This document shows positions 36,307 through 46,960 of a stretch of DNA of 64,000 bases, one piece after another. A model generated the notes under the pieces. It saw nothing but the letters and a program-made list of their open reading frames with translations. It was not told the origin of the DNA and ran no database searches. The stretch is taken from the NCBI GenBank assembly GCA_020536535.1, contig JAHLWZ010000496.1, forward strand, positions 1-64,000, in the 5' to 3' direction. Position 1 is the first letter of the stretch. Each line of letters starts with the position of its first letter. The stretch comes from Pelomyxa schiedti. Its lineage: Eukaryota; Evosea; Pelobiontida; Pelomyxidae. The position numbers were made by a program, and so were the translations under genes.

Positions 36307-39300
36307 AACAGATTGGATCATTCACCTAAATTGATCGAAACAAACGTGTCTGGTTGTGGGCAAATTGTGGTTAGTGGTGAGTGATCGATGACTGCAACAA
36401 ACAAGAGAGGTGACCAAAGTCATTCTCAACATTCTGTGTCACATTTTGACACACCAATGCCCCCTCCTCCAAGGGCTTTGTCTGTTACGGATCAACCTAT
36501 GGTTTACTCACAACTGTTGGGGCAACCTGCAGTCTCTACCACTGTGGCAACTGCTTCAACATCCTCTTCTTTGCCCTCAAACCTTGGAACTGTCTGCACC
36601 ACAACAAGAACCAAGTAAGGTCAAAGTACACAGTAAAACCTCTTTGGCCAAATATTAATTACTCATAGTAATTCATAATTAAATATCCACTAGATTGTAT
36701 CACAATCTTTGAGCATTCATTTCAGTTTGAAGAGTGTGCTCCTCAAGAAAGTCTTCTCAAACACAAACAAGAAATCATCAAATGCAAAAGTGTAACTGCC
36801 ATGGTTAACAAGGTAAGGTACTCTTAGTAAATGAATATGACTAAGTGATTCAGTCTCAGAAAACCACTGAGAGAGACTGTGAGACCAAGAGTCCTGAGAG
36901 TGTCAACAGTGATACAGATGAGAGTGTCAGCAGTGACACTGATGAGAGTGTTGGCAGTGATGTTGAGAGTGTCAGTGGTAGCAAAGACACTGAGAACAGT
37001 GCATCAGTACCTGATGGCTCACCAAAACACCAGTCAAGAAGAAAAGCATCTAAAAGAAAAGGAAGAAAGAGGAAAACAGATAGTACCAAAACAAGAAGCA
37101 GTTCTGTGCCCTCATCCAATTCTTTCTCTCATTTTACCCAGGTAGACAAGTCCGAATTCAAAAAGTCAGAAAAAAAAACAACAGAAAAAAAAACTGGTTG
37201 GGAAATACCATCTACCAGTGTTTGACTTTACTTTTAGATGAGAGCTTGTGCTTTGAGAGATCTCTCATTGCATGTGAGCATCAACAAAATGCCTGAGGTT
37301 CTTGCATTATGTGCTGTATGTACTTGCCTGAGGTTTTTATCTTAATGTTTTTTAGCTGATCTTAAAAGGCTCTTTTACAAAACAAGACTTCTTGAGTACA
37401 ACAACCATCACTAAACTGGTACGTGCCATCAGCAGTTTAGAACAGCAAGAATTGCAACAAGCAATACAAGAGGTAGTTATCTCAAAATCTAATTAGTTTT
37501 AACTTGTATGAAGGTGCCAGCTTTTCACTTATATTTTGATGAGTCTACAAGGGATGCTCAGCATCATGTTATGGTGTTGATTTCATACTGGAATCAACAT
37601 GAAGATGTTCCTGTATGCAAACTCCTTGCAGGCAAGTCATTTCCTCTTTAATTTCGATTTTAAAGCTAGTTAGACACAATTGTTCTTAATCAAACTGGTA
37701 GCAATGAAGCTGAGTCACTTCAAAAAGCCTTAAATCAATGTGAGATTCCTGCAAACAGGACATATTCTGTGATTGGTGATAATTGTTGTTCAAGGGGAAC
37801 TCAATGGTGCCATCCAGCTGTTCACAGAAACAACTCACACAGATGTAATTCCTGCTGGTTGCTGGCTTCATGTTCTCAATCTTGCCCTTGTCAATGCATT
37901 TGATAAGAGCTATGGAGATCAGATCAGAAGGCAACTTCATGTCAACCAAGACATTGCACCATCATTAGTGTTCTTCTTGTACTCTTGTTGGTTTTTATCT
38001 CACAAAGCAATGAACTCAAAAATCTGGAAGGTTGCTTTCACCAAGTTCTGCAAAGAAAACAACATTTCAGTATGACCTTGTTTTTTCCACTGGAATCACA
38101 CTCATTCCAATAAGATCCCTGACTTTTCTGCAATATGTCAGCCTGTGCTCACCAGGTGGAAAACTGTGATTGAAGCCAATGCCTGGGTTTTGGAACACCG
38201 CAAAGCCTTGGGTCCATTTCTTCGGTACATTTACTACAACTGGAAATCCACAGAAAGGGTAAAATGGTGTACTGCTGCATCTTTGGAAAAATGGCTTGCA
38301 GATCCTGATTCAACAGCTCATTTTACTGGATTTCTCCAACTCCATCTTTGATGTTGCCTTTCAGTGGGCTGAGGCTTCCACAGCCCCTGTGTTTTTACCA
38401 TCAGGGAAACACATTAACTTACCTGCTGGGTTTAAGGCTCATTTGATGGCCTCTGAAGTATGTCGACTCAAAAAACGAGTTGCAGCTACTCTTAAAGATG
38501 TGGATGCTTACTTTACAAGTGTAGCTGAAAACTTTCCAGGAGAGCCCAACCTCATCAACACAGCACGTGAGCTGGCAACAAAATTCCTCACTGAATTTCA
38601 AGCCAGTATTACAATTCATGGTGACCGATGGTTAGAGTTCCCTCAGATCTGCAGTTCATTGGGGCATCCTTCTGATGAGGTCTCACAGTCAATTGCAGAG
38701 GCTATTGTGACAGTGGCTGAGGGGCATACTCCCTCTGAGGATATGTTGAAGAATCCACTTTTGCTCAAGCTAGTGGCCACTTAACAACTGGAGTCCAACT
38801 TCAGTGTCTGTTTGGAAGCTTGAACTCAAGCTCTGGTACACACAGCAGAAAATAACTGAGGGAGGCTTCCTTGACAACTTTCGTTGGTACATGTGCTCGA
38901 GTCAACCACACAACACAGATTGTTGAGGGTATGTTTAATAGATATGACCACCATTCTGGAAGAAGCAGTTGTAATGCACATCATTTAACCATAGAAGATA
39001 AGCTTAAACACCAAGTGAATGTAGTGGAACCATTAAAAACAGCAGCAATGACAACCAACACTGATCTACACAAAACAAAAGCCTTCCATTCCAATTATGA
39101 ACCTCTTCTCCAACTGACTGAAGGTGTTTTACATGCTGCTTCTCATTGGACATACAATCAGCTGAAAGTGGCTGAAAAGAATCTGATCTTTCCTTCCTGT
39201 GTAGCAGAGGAGCAGAGCTTATTTTCTGGGTTGTTGGACAAAATGTACAGTCAAGCTTCACCAGGAAAGCGACTACCCCTTGTTGAATTCCAATTTCCCC

Positions 39301-39907
39301 CACCCAGTGATACTCTTCCTCTTGGTGTGTTGGTACCAGTAGCTCCTCCTCCTCTGAGAGATGATGATATACCCTTGCTACCTGTGACCGGAAGTGTTGA
39401 AGAACCCCATCCACAATGTACTCCAGTGAGAACTGCAGTGACTTCAGTGTTGACACCAAGAAAGAAAAGTACACATTGTTCTTTTTCTAACTAGTTTTAA
39501 TTCTATGTGAAGCTTATCTGGGGCATTCTCATTTCTCTCTTGATTCTTTAGTGGCATTACAAGCTGAACTACAAATCACTGATACAGAGCTTCAGCTTGC
39601 AGGAAAGACATCAGCAACTGCACGAAAGAAAGCCATAACTGACTGGGCTACACGAACTGGAAACATTGAAACTACAAAAAAGGCTGTGGCTCTTATCAAA
39701 AAAAGGCAAACCCAAGCTGTACCTCAGCCCCAACCACGTAAACGCAAACCTTCATCCTCACAGGCAGCACCAATTCCAAAGGAGTCTGCCACTGAACCTC
39801 TGCCAAAACGACCCTGACAGCAAAAGCCATGAGAAGGCAGTCCGATTTAACAGATTTCGCAGAACGGTACAATCTGTTGGGTGGTGTCAAAAACGCGGAA
39901 ATTGGAT
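36285..39907 (+). mobile_element. hAT-like DNA transposon with imperfect TIRs
   Basis: The left end, 36285-36316, is repeated as an imperfect reverse complement at 39870-39907. Both carry ATCCAAttt(t)CCG, then GACACCAC, then AACAGATTG. The right copy has six extra bases in the middle and two extra C. The 3.6 kb between them holds the transposase-like gene below and no other gene. Target-site duplications were not clear to me. The boundaries may extend a few bases further. Confidence 0.6.
36388..39817 (+). CDS. hAT-superfamily transposase-like protein
   Basis: Exons joined by short GT-AG introns give a transposase-like protein. They begin with a Ser/Pro-rich leader from 36388. An acidic Ser/Asp repeat (SDTDESVSSDTDESVGSD near 36920) and a strongly basic stretch near 37030-37080 follow. 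The catalytic-core pattern is FHFYFDEST near 37525, SVIGDN near 37780, and AGCWLHVLNLALVNA near 37855, after intron 37785-37842. Next is QPVLTRWKTVIEA near 38135, resembling hAT transposases with the C/DxxH region. Introns 38259-38301 and 38773-38818 remove what first look like frameshifts. The C-terminal part is Pro/Lys-rich. The splice near 38900 is not resolved, so I cannot say whether the gene is intact. A domesticated gene is an alternative. Confidence 0.65.
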
Positions 39908-40446
39908 TTATTTGAGCCCCAAAATTATGTTCAAACAACTTTATTATGTTATATCAAATATTATAAAATAATATTATATTTATAAATATAGTTTTGTTAT
40001 TTGGGCAATCCCAATCGCCTCCGGCGCGAAGTTAACGCGAACCCTCACAAGCTCCTGAATGTAATTCCCAACTCTCCAAACCTCCCGTCAAGCCAAACAC
40101 ACATCCAAATAACTGTAGCAGCCACCGTACCATACACCGCCCTTCCATCCCCTCTGTCGTTCCCAGTATAAAAAGTTCGTAATAAATGCCCCGTACATCC
40201 TCTTGTGGGTTGTGTGCTGGGAGTAGCGGATGACGGAGGACGCGAATGCCAAAGTGACAGTGAAACCAGCTCACTAAAAACACACAATATACTCTTGTGG
40301 GTTGTGTGGTTCGGGGGTTAATCCTCCGAATCACAGGTGCATCGGGCATCGGTCTAGGGTTCAATTCCGGGGCCTCCCACATTTTTTTTTTCCCCCTGAG
40401 CAGAGGCTTGTCCTTATTGAAAGAGAAGGTGAAAGACGGGGGTTTA
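39908..40446. other. Non-coding stretch with a short direct repeat
   Basis: An AT-rich block (39,920-40,000) is followed by ordinary sequence. The 17-mer CTCTTGTGGGTTGTGTG occurs at about 40200 and again at 40292-40308, where it leads into the tRNA-like sequence. No gene is convincing. Confidence 0.45.
40298..40382 (+). other. tRNA-like sequence (degenerate)
   Basis: GGTTCAATTCC near 40357 matches the RNA polymerase III B-box consensus and is followed by CCCACA and a T9-10 tract. The 5' GTGGG can pair with the 3' CCCAC, and there is a strong internal hairpin (TCGGGGG/CCTCCGA). The T stem has only two good pairs and no regular D arm can be drawn. It is probably a tRNA pseudogene or a tRNA-derived element rather than a working tRNA. 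Confidence 0.35.
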
Positions 40447-42690
40447 TCAGTCGTTGTGGATAGGTGCGGTGTGTATGGTGGTCTCTTGGGGGTTGGTCTC
40501 CTCAGTCACACAAAGTGGGAACACAGGGGTTGGTGTTGTCACTTTGTTGGTATTAGTTCTTGGAGTCTTAGTGCATGGCTTCCTCAGTGGATGAACCTCT
40601 GAGCTAGGGCCCCTTTTCCTTGGTGAAGATTGTCTATCTCCCCCAGAAGTATCTGTATTTTGCCGGAAAAGCTTCTCAAACCATAAGCTGTTCCTTGCCA
40701 TGCTGACAGAGATCCTGGCATTTGGGTCCAGAACTAGAGTCTCTGCCAGCAGTAATTTACCTTGTGGCATTGAGTGGGAAAAAAGAAAAAAATAAAGGGA
40801 AATTCACATTCTCGAGAAACAGAAAGTCCCTCTAATATTGGAGAGGCATATCTTGGGGGTGATCCTGTTATCCTATATAGATTTTTATTCTTCAAATAAT
40901 GGGAAATTGCTTTTAAACACATGAAGAAGAGAAGTGCTCCCACCCCCCACACATCACAGTTCACCCTGTTTTCCGAGGGCTCACTGTAGCTTATATCCAG
41001 CTCAGGTCTGAACTCAGGAGCCATGAAGCCTTTTGTGCCACAGGGAACTGCTTTATGAACCTTTGAAAATTGAATTGCATGACCAAAGCCAACCAAGTGC
41101 GCTTTTGGGCAATCGGGGAGGCAGTCAACAATGACGTTTGATGGCTGTGTGGGAAAAAAGGAATATTAGTTGTTCCAATTGGAAGTGTATATAAATTATG
41201 GCTTACGTGAACGTTACGGTGACATAAGCCATGGTGTTCCAAACACGTTAATGCCTCGAGCACATCCCACAGTATTCTGCCCATCTGAGTTTCAGTGAAA
41301 GCCACCTTTTCATTAACCACCAAACATTCCAGTTGTTTCCCAGGAACCCTTTTTTTTTTTTACATTGAGCTGAAGTATGACACATTGAATGTTACTTCTC
41401 CATTACTATGTAATAGGATGCTTCTGCTTCTGGATGGAAATCAGTAATGAACCGAGGTATTGTCTGGCAACCATTGAGCCTGCAGGGTGTGAGTTAAAGA
41501 ACTGTGAATTTTTCTTTTACTTGCGGAGTGTTTCTGACTCATTGAGATAATGTGGATAATCGTTTGCTCTGCGGGTGACATTCTCTTCTGAAGTGGAATT
41601 ATTTGCTGTCATGGTAGATTCAGCTCTCTTTTGCAATCTGGATCCTGCTTTTGCTTGCAAGGTGGAATCGGTGTGCTCTTCAATGTGACTTTGGATGTAA
41701 TGAGCATACTTCGGAAGTGAGATGACCTTGTTTGCGGTTAGCATTAGGGAATTCTCAACAGCTTTACTTTAGTGGCAAAAGAGTTGCCTTTGCTGTCTGT
41801 TGTTGGCCACACATCACTGATTTCTCCACTTGAGCAAGGAGTTAAAAGAAGAGTATTTCCTTGGTGCGCGAACATACCGTCCAATGGGTTGCTCATTCCA
41901 ACAGATTGTATATCGCACTGGCTCACACTCGTTGTCCTCAAAGACACCTTCTTTATTCTGGAAAGCTCTGAATACGAACCGGTATATCTGCCCTGTTCGT
42001 TGATTGTGAGAAATGAATGATAGGTGGAAAATATCACTCGAACCGTGTTCAGAATTAGAGGTTGTATTGGGCTTCACTTCAATAAGGTCCCTGTCAGTGA
42101 GGTAGACACTTTTACCCTTCACATATGATTTGTCTCCAATGGAAAGCATGGCATGACACCTACGAAAAAGTCGTGAGAGCTCGGAGGAAGTCGAAAGGAG
42201 GGATTACGTCAGCAGTGCGCACGCATCCGATTTGCGCTGGTAACAGAGCCCATTTTGGTCTTTCCTGTGAATCTCGAACAAAATGGCGCCGTTCTCGTCT
42301 GCGACGCGTTTGGATTCTGCGGAACAAACCGTTTGTTATATTCTACTTACTGTAAAAGCGAGAACCTGTGATGGGGATGAATTGCTTCACTCCATTTGAA
42401 ACGGTCTCAAGAGTAGCCCAGGGACGGTAAATGATGTAGGTGCGTCCAGGGGTAAGATCAAGACTTCCAACGGGGGTTGAAAAAAAAAATCAAAAAAAAA
42501 AACCATCTGTGGGGACCACCTTGGTGGCCTTGTCGACGTCTGGTATGCCCACTGCCGACGCAGTGAGAGCAACTAATCCAGGCGGTGCCTGTTCGTCGAG
42601 CGCACTGCTGGTCGTAGGAGGTGCTCGCGGCTTCGGCGTGGTCGGGCTTGGTCTCCTCGACAGGCGGGCTCCCATTCGTCGTACACACAA
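40447..42690 (-). CDS. Predicted pseudokinase
   Basis: The protein starts with an Arg/Pro/Ala-rich leader (from 42690), then a beta-rich region (LTPGRTYIIYRPW near 42445; SVYLTDRDLIEVKP near 42110), then a protein kinase fold. The beta-3 lysine is present (FATKVKLL near 41770) and the hinge-like SYYIVMEK is seen near 41420. The catalytic loop reads HRNVHPSN, with Asn for the catalytic Asp. The DFG position reads LVGFGHA, with Gly for the metal-binding Asp. GTKGFMAPEF and a DVWGVGALLFFM helix follow. The tail after 40660 is Lys/Thr/Pro-rich and probably disordered. Loss of both aspartates suggests a catalytically dead regulator. It is divergent from the FHA-kinase gene, with 330 bp between the starts. 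Confidence 0.78.
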
Positions 42691-43019
42691 AAAGAAAGGG
42701 ACGGCGTGATTCCCCGATTTCCTTTTTCGGCTTTCGCGGCACCGATCTCAGGCCACTTTGCGGAGGTCAGGCAGTCACAAATTGGGAACAACACTACAAA
42801 CGAAATGTTCGGCGTGGTCGCCCTCGCCGTCCTTGGGACTTTTCTCATCGTCATCATCCTCGTCGCACGCGCCGTTTCGCACACGCTACTCGCCGAGCGC
42901 GGCGCACCTTCGGCACCTCGCCCCCGGCGCCGCCGCCTGCACGAGACACCACAGCGCCAGCGACTCCGTTCTCGTTGTCATTTTCGTGTGGCTCGCCTGG
43001 GGTGTGGGGGCGAGTCGTG

Positions 43020-44985
43020 ATGGTGGACGGCCAGGAGTACGCCTTCAAGAACAGGGCGAGGACTATTGTGACTGCGAGGGGCCGACGGTCTGTGACAATT
43101 GGCTCGGGACCGACCTGCGATTTTGTTCTGGCCTATCCTTCCGTGTCACCAATTCATGCAACTGTGACTTTTTGCGCTCCTGGCTCTGCTGTATTGATTT
43201 GTCACAGGTTGTTCCCATACTAATCCCAAACTCGAGTTTCTCCATCTGTGTGTGTGTGTATGACTATCACTATCATTCCCTTACCATGTATTAAACTGTA
43301 TTGCACTGTACTGTACTGTATATTGGGCCCCTACAGTGCGGTGTTACTATCATGCAACGGTCAGGTGGATTTAGGGTGGGTACCACCAGCAAACACAGAA
43401 TTGACATTGCATAACTGGCAGACGTGGGACATCACACTGTGGGGAAATCTTGGTACCTGCTGCAAATAGGGTCATGCATGCCATATAGTGCATGCACCAC
43501 CTCTCCTATTTTTCTCCTCACTGATTTGCCAAAGCTGTGACCTTCACTTTCTTGGATCAAGATACCGACCTCCTTTTCAATAGCAGTGGCGTTCATGTAT
43601 CGGTAAGCTGATAGAGAGTTAGTGTCTTATGTGAAGTATACTCATCTCCGAACAACCCAAGAACCCCATTTTGGAGGACTATAGTATCACTACAAAACCT
43701 ATAGGAGAGTATGTTTCATTTCCCTTTCCTTCCATCGTCACTTGTCGTTTAGGGGGGCCTATGGGACAGTTTTTGAGGGGTACACTCTCACTACAAGGGA
43801 GGATGTGGCCATAAAGAAGGTCTGCACGGCATTCAGGGAACCTGGTACTATGATTCCAAACTTGGAAAGGGAGCTCAGCATACTGCACATGCTCAACCAC
43901 AAACACGTTATCAGGGCTATTGCATACTCTTATTTCCCACGCGACCATCTATTTTTGGTGCTCCCACGGTTTGTTGTACCTCCCACATCACTTTCACTCA
44001 ATGCTACTTACTATGCAGAGGCCATGGTGATCTGCGCACTTTCATCGAGGTAAGGAAGAGTTTGGTTGTTGACAGGGCCACATAAATTTTTTTTTTGTAT
44101 TTTTGGAGGGCTGCTTTTACCTTCAAAATTCAGGAACATCATCCACTCTCTGAAGCAGATGCTTGCCACTTTTTTGTGCAGATTGCTTCTGGGTTGAATT
44201 GCTTGCACAGTAACCGCATTGTCCACATGTTTGTCTGCCTTAGATCATTGTTATTTTCTCACTTGTCCTCCTAATTCATTCACAAAGGGATTTGAAGGTT
44301 GTTGGATTACTCACCTTCCACTCCCCTCTTCTCTACAATAACACCATAGATTGAGAATATTCTTGTGATGGAAAACAACCTTCGGGCACAAGTCAAAATA
44401 ATAGTCTGTTCCTACTCTGTGTTGATTATAGCTGACCTTTAAAACCACAAAAAGGATTTTGGTCTTTCACAAATTATTGAACATGGTTGGTGTCTTTTTT
44501 CCTTCTCTCACCATACTTCTTTTACTGGGTTTATCACATGGGCACCTTTAAAATCTTGTTGTAGGAAGTACCTCAGTCCCCTGGGAATTTCAAGAGATTC
44601 CCGATTACTACGCCCCAGAAGTGCGCCACAATATGCGATACCACTTTGCATCTGACATCTGGTACCATAAATTCATTTCTTCTATTAACAGCAAACAGCT
44701 TTTTTTTTGACTTGTTTTTTAAAAAGGTCTCTTGGCCTTCTGCTATCACAAATGTAAGGAAACATCACCAACCAAAAAAAAAAAAAACCCACTAACAAGT
44801 TGACCCAAACACCTAGGAAACAAGACTGGAAGCTCCCAACTGGTATGTGGATCATTTATGTTTTTTACTTACTTTCTACTTCAGTCGTTGAGCTCATTCA
44901 GCAACTCATGGACAATGACCCAAAACAGCGACCAACTACTGCAGAGATACTGGTGAAACCATGGTGCCAAACGGCCAACATCTGA
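43020..44985 (+). CDS. FHA-domain Ser/Thr kinase, CHK2/Rad53-like
   Basis: An N-terminal FHA domain (SVTIGSGPTCDFVLAYPSVS followed by HATVTF) is joined to a Ser/Thr kinase. The kinase motifs are GRGAYGTVFEG near 43745-43780, VAIKK, a catalytic loop restored by splicing (H-M-D-L-K), KDFGLSQ near 44450, and YYAPEV near 44605. The C-terminal RPTTAEIL helix precedes a TGA at 44985. The catalytic residues are intact. FHA plus kinase is the layout of CHK2/Rad53, which act in DNA-damage checkpoints, so a nuclear checkpoint role is likely but other FHA kinases exist. About ten short introns are needed. The start is the first ATG in the FHA frame. The GC-rich frame stays open upstream but has no clear domain. 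Confidence 0.85.
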
Positions 44986-45281
44986 TTGAGCTGATAAAAA
45001 AAAAAAAAATTTTCCACTCCATGTTTTTCTTCACATGTTGCATGGGGTAGTTGTGAACAAAACTTAGAGCTCTCTTTGCAGCATAGAGTTGTTGTGCCTA
45101 GCCCTCCTCCTTTCTGCCTCTGCTTGTGCTGTTTGTCTCTCCTCGGGCTTTTTGGTTTTGGAGACAGCATCAGTGAAGTTGGTGGATATTTACATATTAT
45201 GTAAAATAGACCCATCTTACACTTGGCTCCCATCGGCTCTTGCATTCAGCAACCATTGCCGGGCAGGCAGTACCATCCTCA
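44986..45281. other. Intergenic, convergent 3' ends
   Basis: About 300 bp beginning with an A12 tract, between the kinase stop and the stop of the minus-strand zinc-binding gene. No gene recognised. Confidence 0.4.
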
Positions 45282-45733
45282 TTACAGTAAGAAAACGCAA
45301 AGCACTCCCCCAGTTTTAAAATCTTCCATGTGGTTCAACTCGTCTCGCTGGCCATTCCACTCCCCTTCTTGATTCATATGAGTCACATCATCGCCGGGCC
45401 ACATCTTTGGGCACGTCCTGCCACACTGGGGGCAATTCCATAGTTCACAAATTTCATTGTGGCAATACGTCCTAACATGACCAACACAGCTTGGAGTTCC
45501 AGGCAATTCCATTGGCTTCACCTCGGCAACGGCGCTTTCCAGGCCAGAATTTAGTAACAATACTATTATGTGTCATTAGTCCAAATATCAAGAAACGAAG
45601 CAGAGTCATAACGAGTCAGATCTAAGCACCCCTCATCTGTTGGATAAATAGGAGTGTCGGTGCACAAGACCTCATGGCTGCCCGCCTCCTCCTCACAAGG
45701 AGCAGCCTCACAGGCATCATCTGCAGCAACCAT
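45282..45733 (-). CDS. Small Cys-rich hypothetical protein
   Basis: Two exons. The first starts at 45733 (MVAADDACEAAP) and is acidic. A GT-AG intron of about 50 bp near 45575-45625 joins it to a second exon with closely spaced cysteines and histidines (SCVGHVRTYCHNEIC, then NCPQCGRTCPKMWPG), ending at 45282. The CxxC pairs suggest zinc binding. The family is not recognised. A further intron near the 3' end is possible, since the last residues after MEDFK are unlike the rest. Confidence 0.55.
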
Positions 45734-46017
45734 CTTCCATGCCACAACATTCTATTGCAACCTACATGTGCCAAAAAGTTAACCAACAAGCAAACACCAA
45801 AACTAGGAGAATTATTCTAGTCGCTGGTGTAACTTTTTTCCTGTATAGGTCTTGGTGACTTCCCATTATGCTGTTGTTTCTCCCATGAACCAACTCAAAG
45901 TCACCAATGCACCAATATTTGTTTCACCATCACCCAGGCCCAGGAATAAAGTAAAGTTCGGAGAATAACAGAACCCCCCTTAAGTCCACTATCGTACGTT
46001 CTTTAGCGGGTTCACAC

Positions 46018-46060
46018 AGTGCCCGATTTTTTTGCATTGGCAGTTGTAGTGTGGCATCAC
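46018..46060 (+). repeat. Short dispersed repeat, copy 1
   Basis: About 43 bp (AGTGCCCGATTTTTTT, then CATTGGCAGTTGT, then GTGGCATCA) that recurs at about 48061-48103 with a few differences. Similarity stops at both ends. Function unknown. Confidence 0.6.
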
Positions 46061-46377
46061 TGTGTGGAGGATGCGTGGCATGAAATGCGGAACACTTCTT
46101 CACAGCACCGTTTTCCCGACCAATGGGAAAAACCTGCTTTGTTTTCATTCTCCTTAACAGTGAATTTCAGGGAAACCGAACAGAGAAGAGAATCATCATG
46201 ATGATTACGATGACGAGCAGCTGAATCTGATGAACCGGAACTCCAGGGAACTACTAGAGATGATTTTCTGAACGAAAGATGACCAAAATGATTTCTGCCA
46301 AACAACTTAATTTTGAAATCCTGCCGCTCCGTTGCGGGCGACTTGCGTTCGGACTTTTTGTACTTCTTGCCCTTCGT

Positions 46378-46960
46378 TCAGTGTTCCATTACTCCTGGAG
46401 TAGCCCCCTTGCACCCATCACCAAAACGAAAACCCCAGTCGGAAAATAAAAACCGGTTGTCCTGTTTCATGCGGGTCGAAGTTTGTGAAGTCGCTCATCC
46501 CAGTGGCACACTCACTGGGTGAAGCACCCCCTTCAAGTCTGTTGCAGTTGTTGTGGTTGAGCCTGATGCTGACGATGTTGCCGCTTCGGGTGACGTGGGA
46601 GCACAGGCCTTCAAGTACTTGAGTCCTGGTATCTCGGCCTTGAGCGACTCCGCCATGTCATGCATGCCCTGTTGTTGCCATCCCACTCGAGTGGTTCAAA
46701 TGAAACCGATTTCACTGTGAATGGAAACCAACTGTTCTCGGTAGCTAGTGAGATAGACTTTAGATCGCGGGATTAGAATGGCAAGAGATTCACCAAAGCT
46801 AAGCTTGACACCTTTGGCACCATTCCCCTGTGCAGACGCAGGGCTTGCCGGATCTGAGTGACAACCGCGGCGAATTCACGTTTGGTTGTTTCACAACAAC
46901 CTGTTTCATTGAATGCCGCCGTTGGGGTCTCTAAGTTTGTGAATAACGAAGAAGGAGGAT
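46378..46960 (-). CDS. Hypothetical protein, spliced, 5' end unclear
   Basis: The clearest part is an exon from 46659 (MAESLKAEIPGLKYLKA, then a Ser/Thr/Ala run). Its GTGAGT donor near 46504 joins by a 54-bp intron to a C-terminal exon (DNRFLFSDWGFRFGDG) ending at 46378. Upstream on the minus strand, about 46740-46850, a coding-looking frame (GAKGVKLSFGESLAIL) probably forms an earlier exon, but the join was not resolved. No family was recognised. Confidence 0.45.

Noticed and set aside
36860..36990. Tandem repeat near the start of the transposase-like gene as a satellite
   Set aside because: The repeat is in frame and encodes a Ser/Asp-rich linker, so it is coding low complexity.
37770..38860. 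Apparent frameshifts in the transposase-like gene
   Set aside because: GT-AG introns at 37785-37842, 38259-38301 and 38773-38818 join the frames cleanly, so these are splices and not breaks.
42805..43018. Small plus-strand frame with a hydrophobic segment (MFGVVALAVLGTFLIVIILV)
   Set aside because: It is in a different frame from the FHA-kinase and lies in the GC-rich divergent promoter region. The hydrophobic run is a by-product of GTC/ATC-rich sequence.
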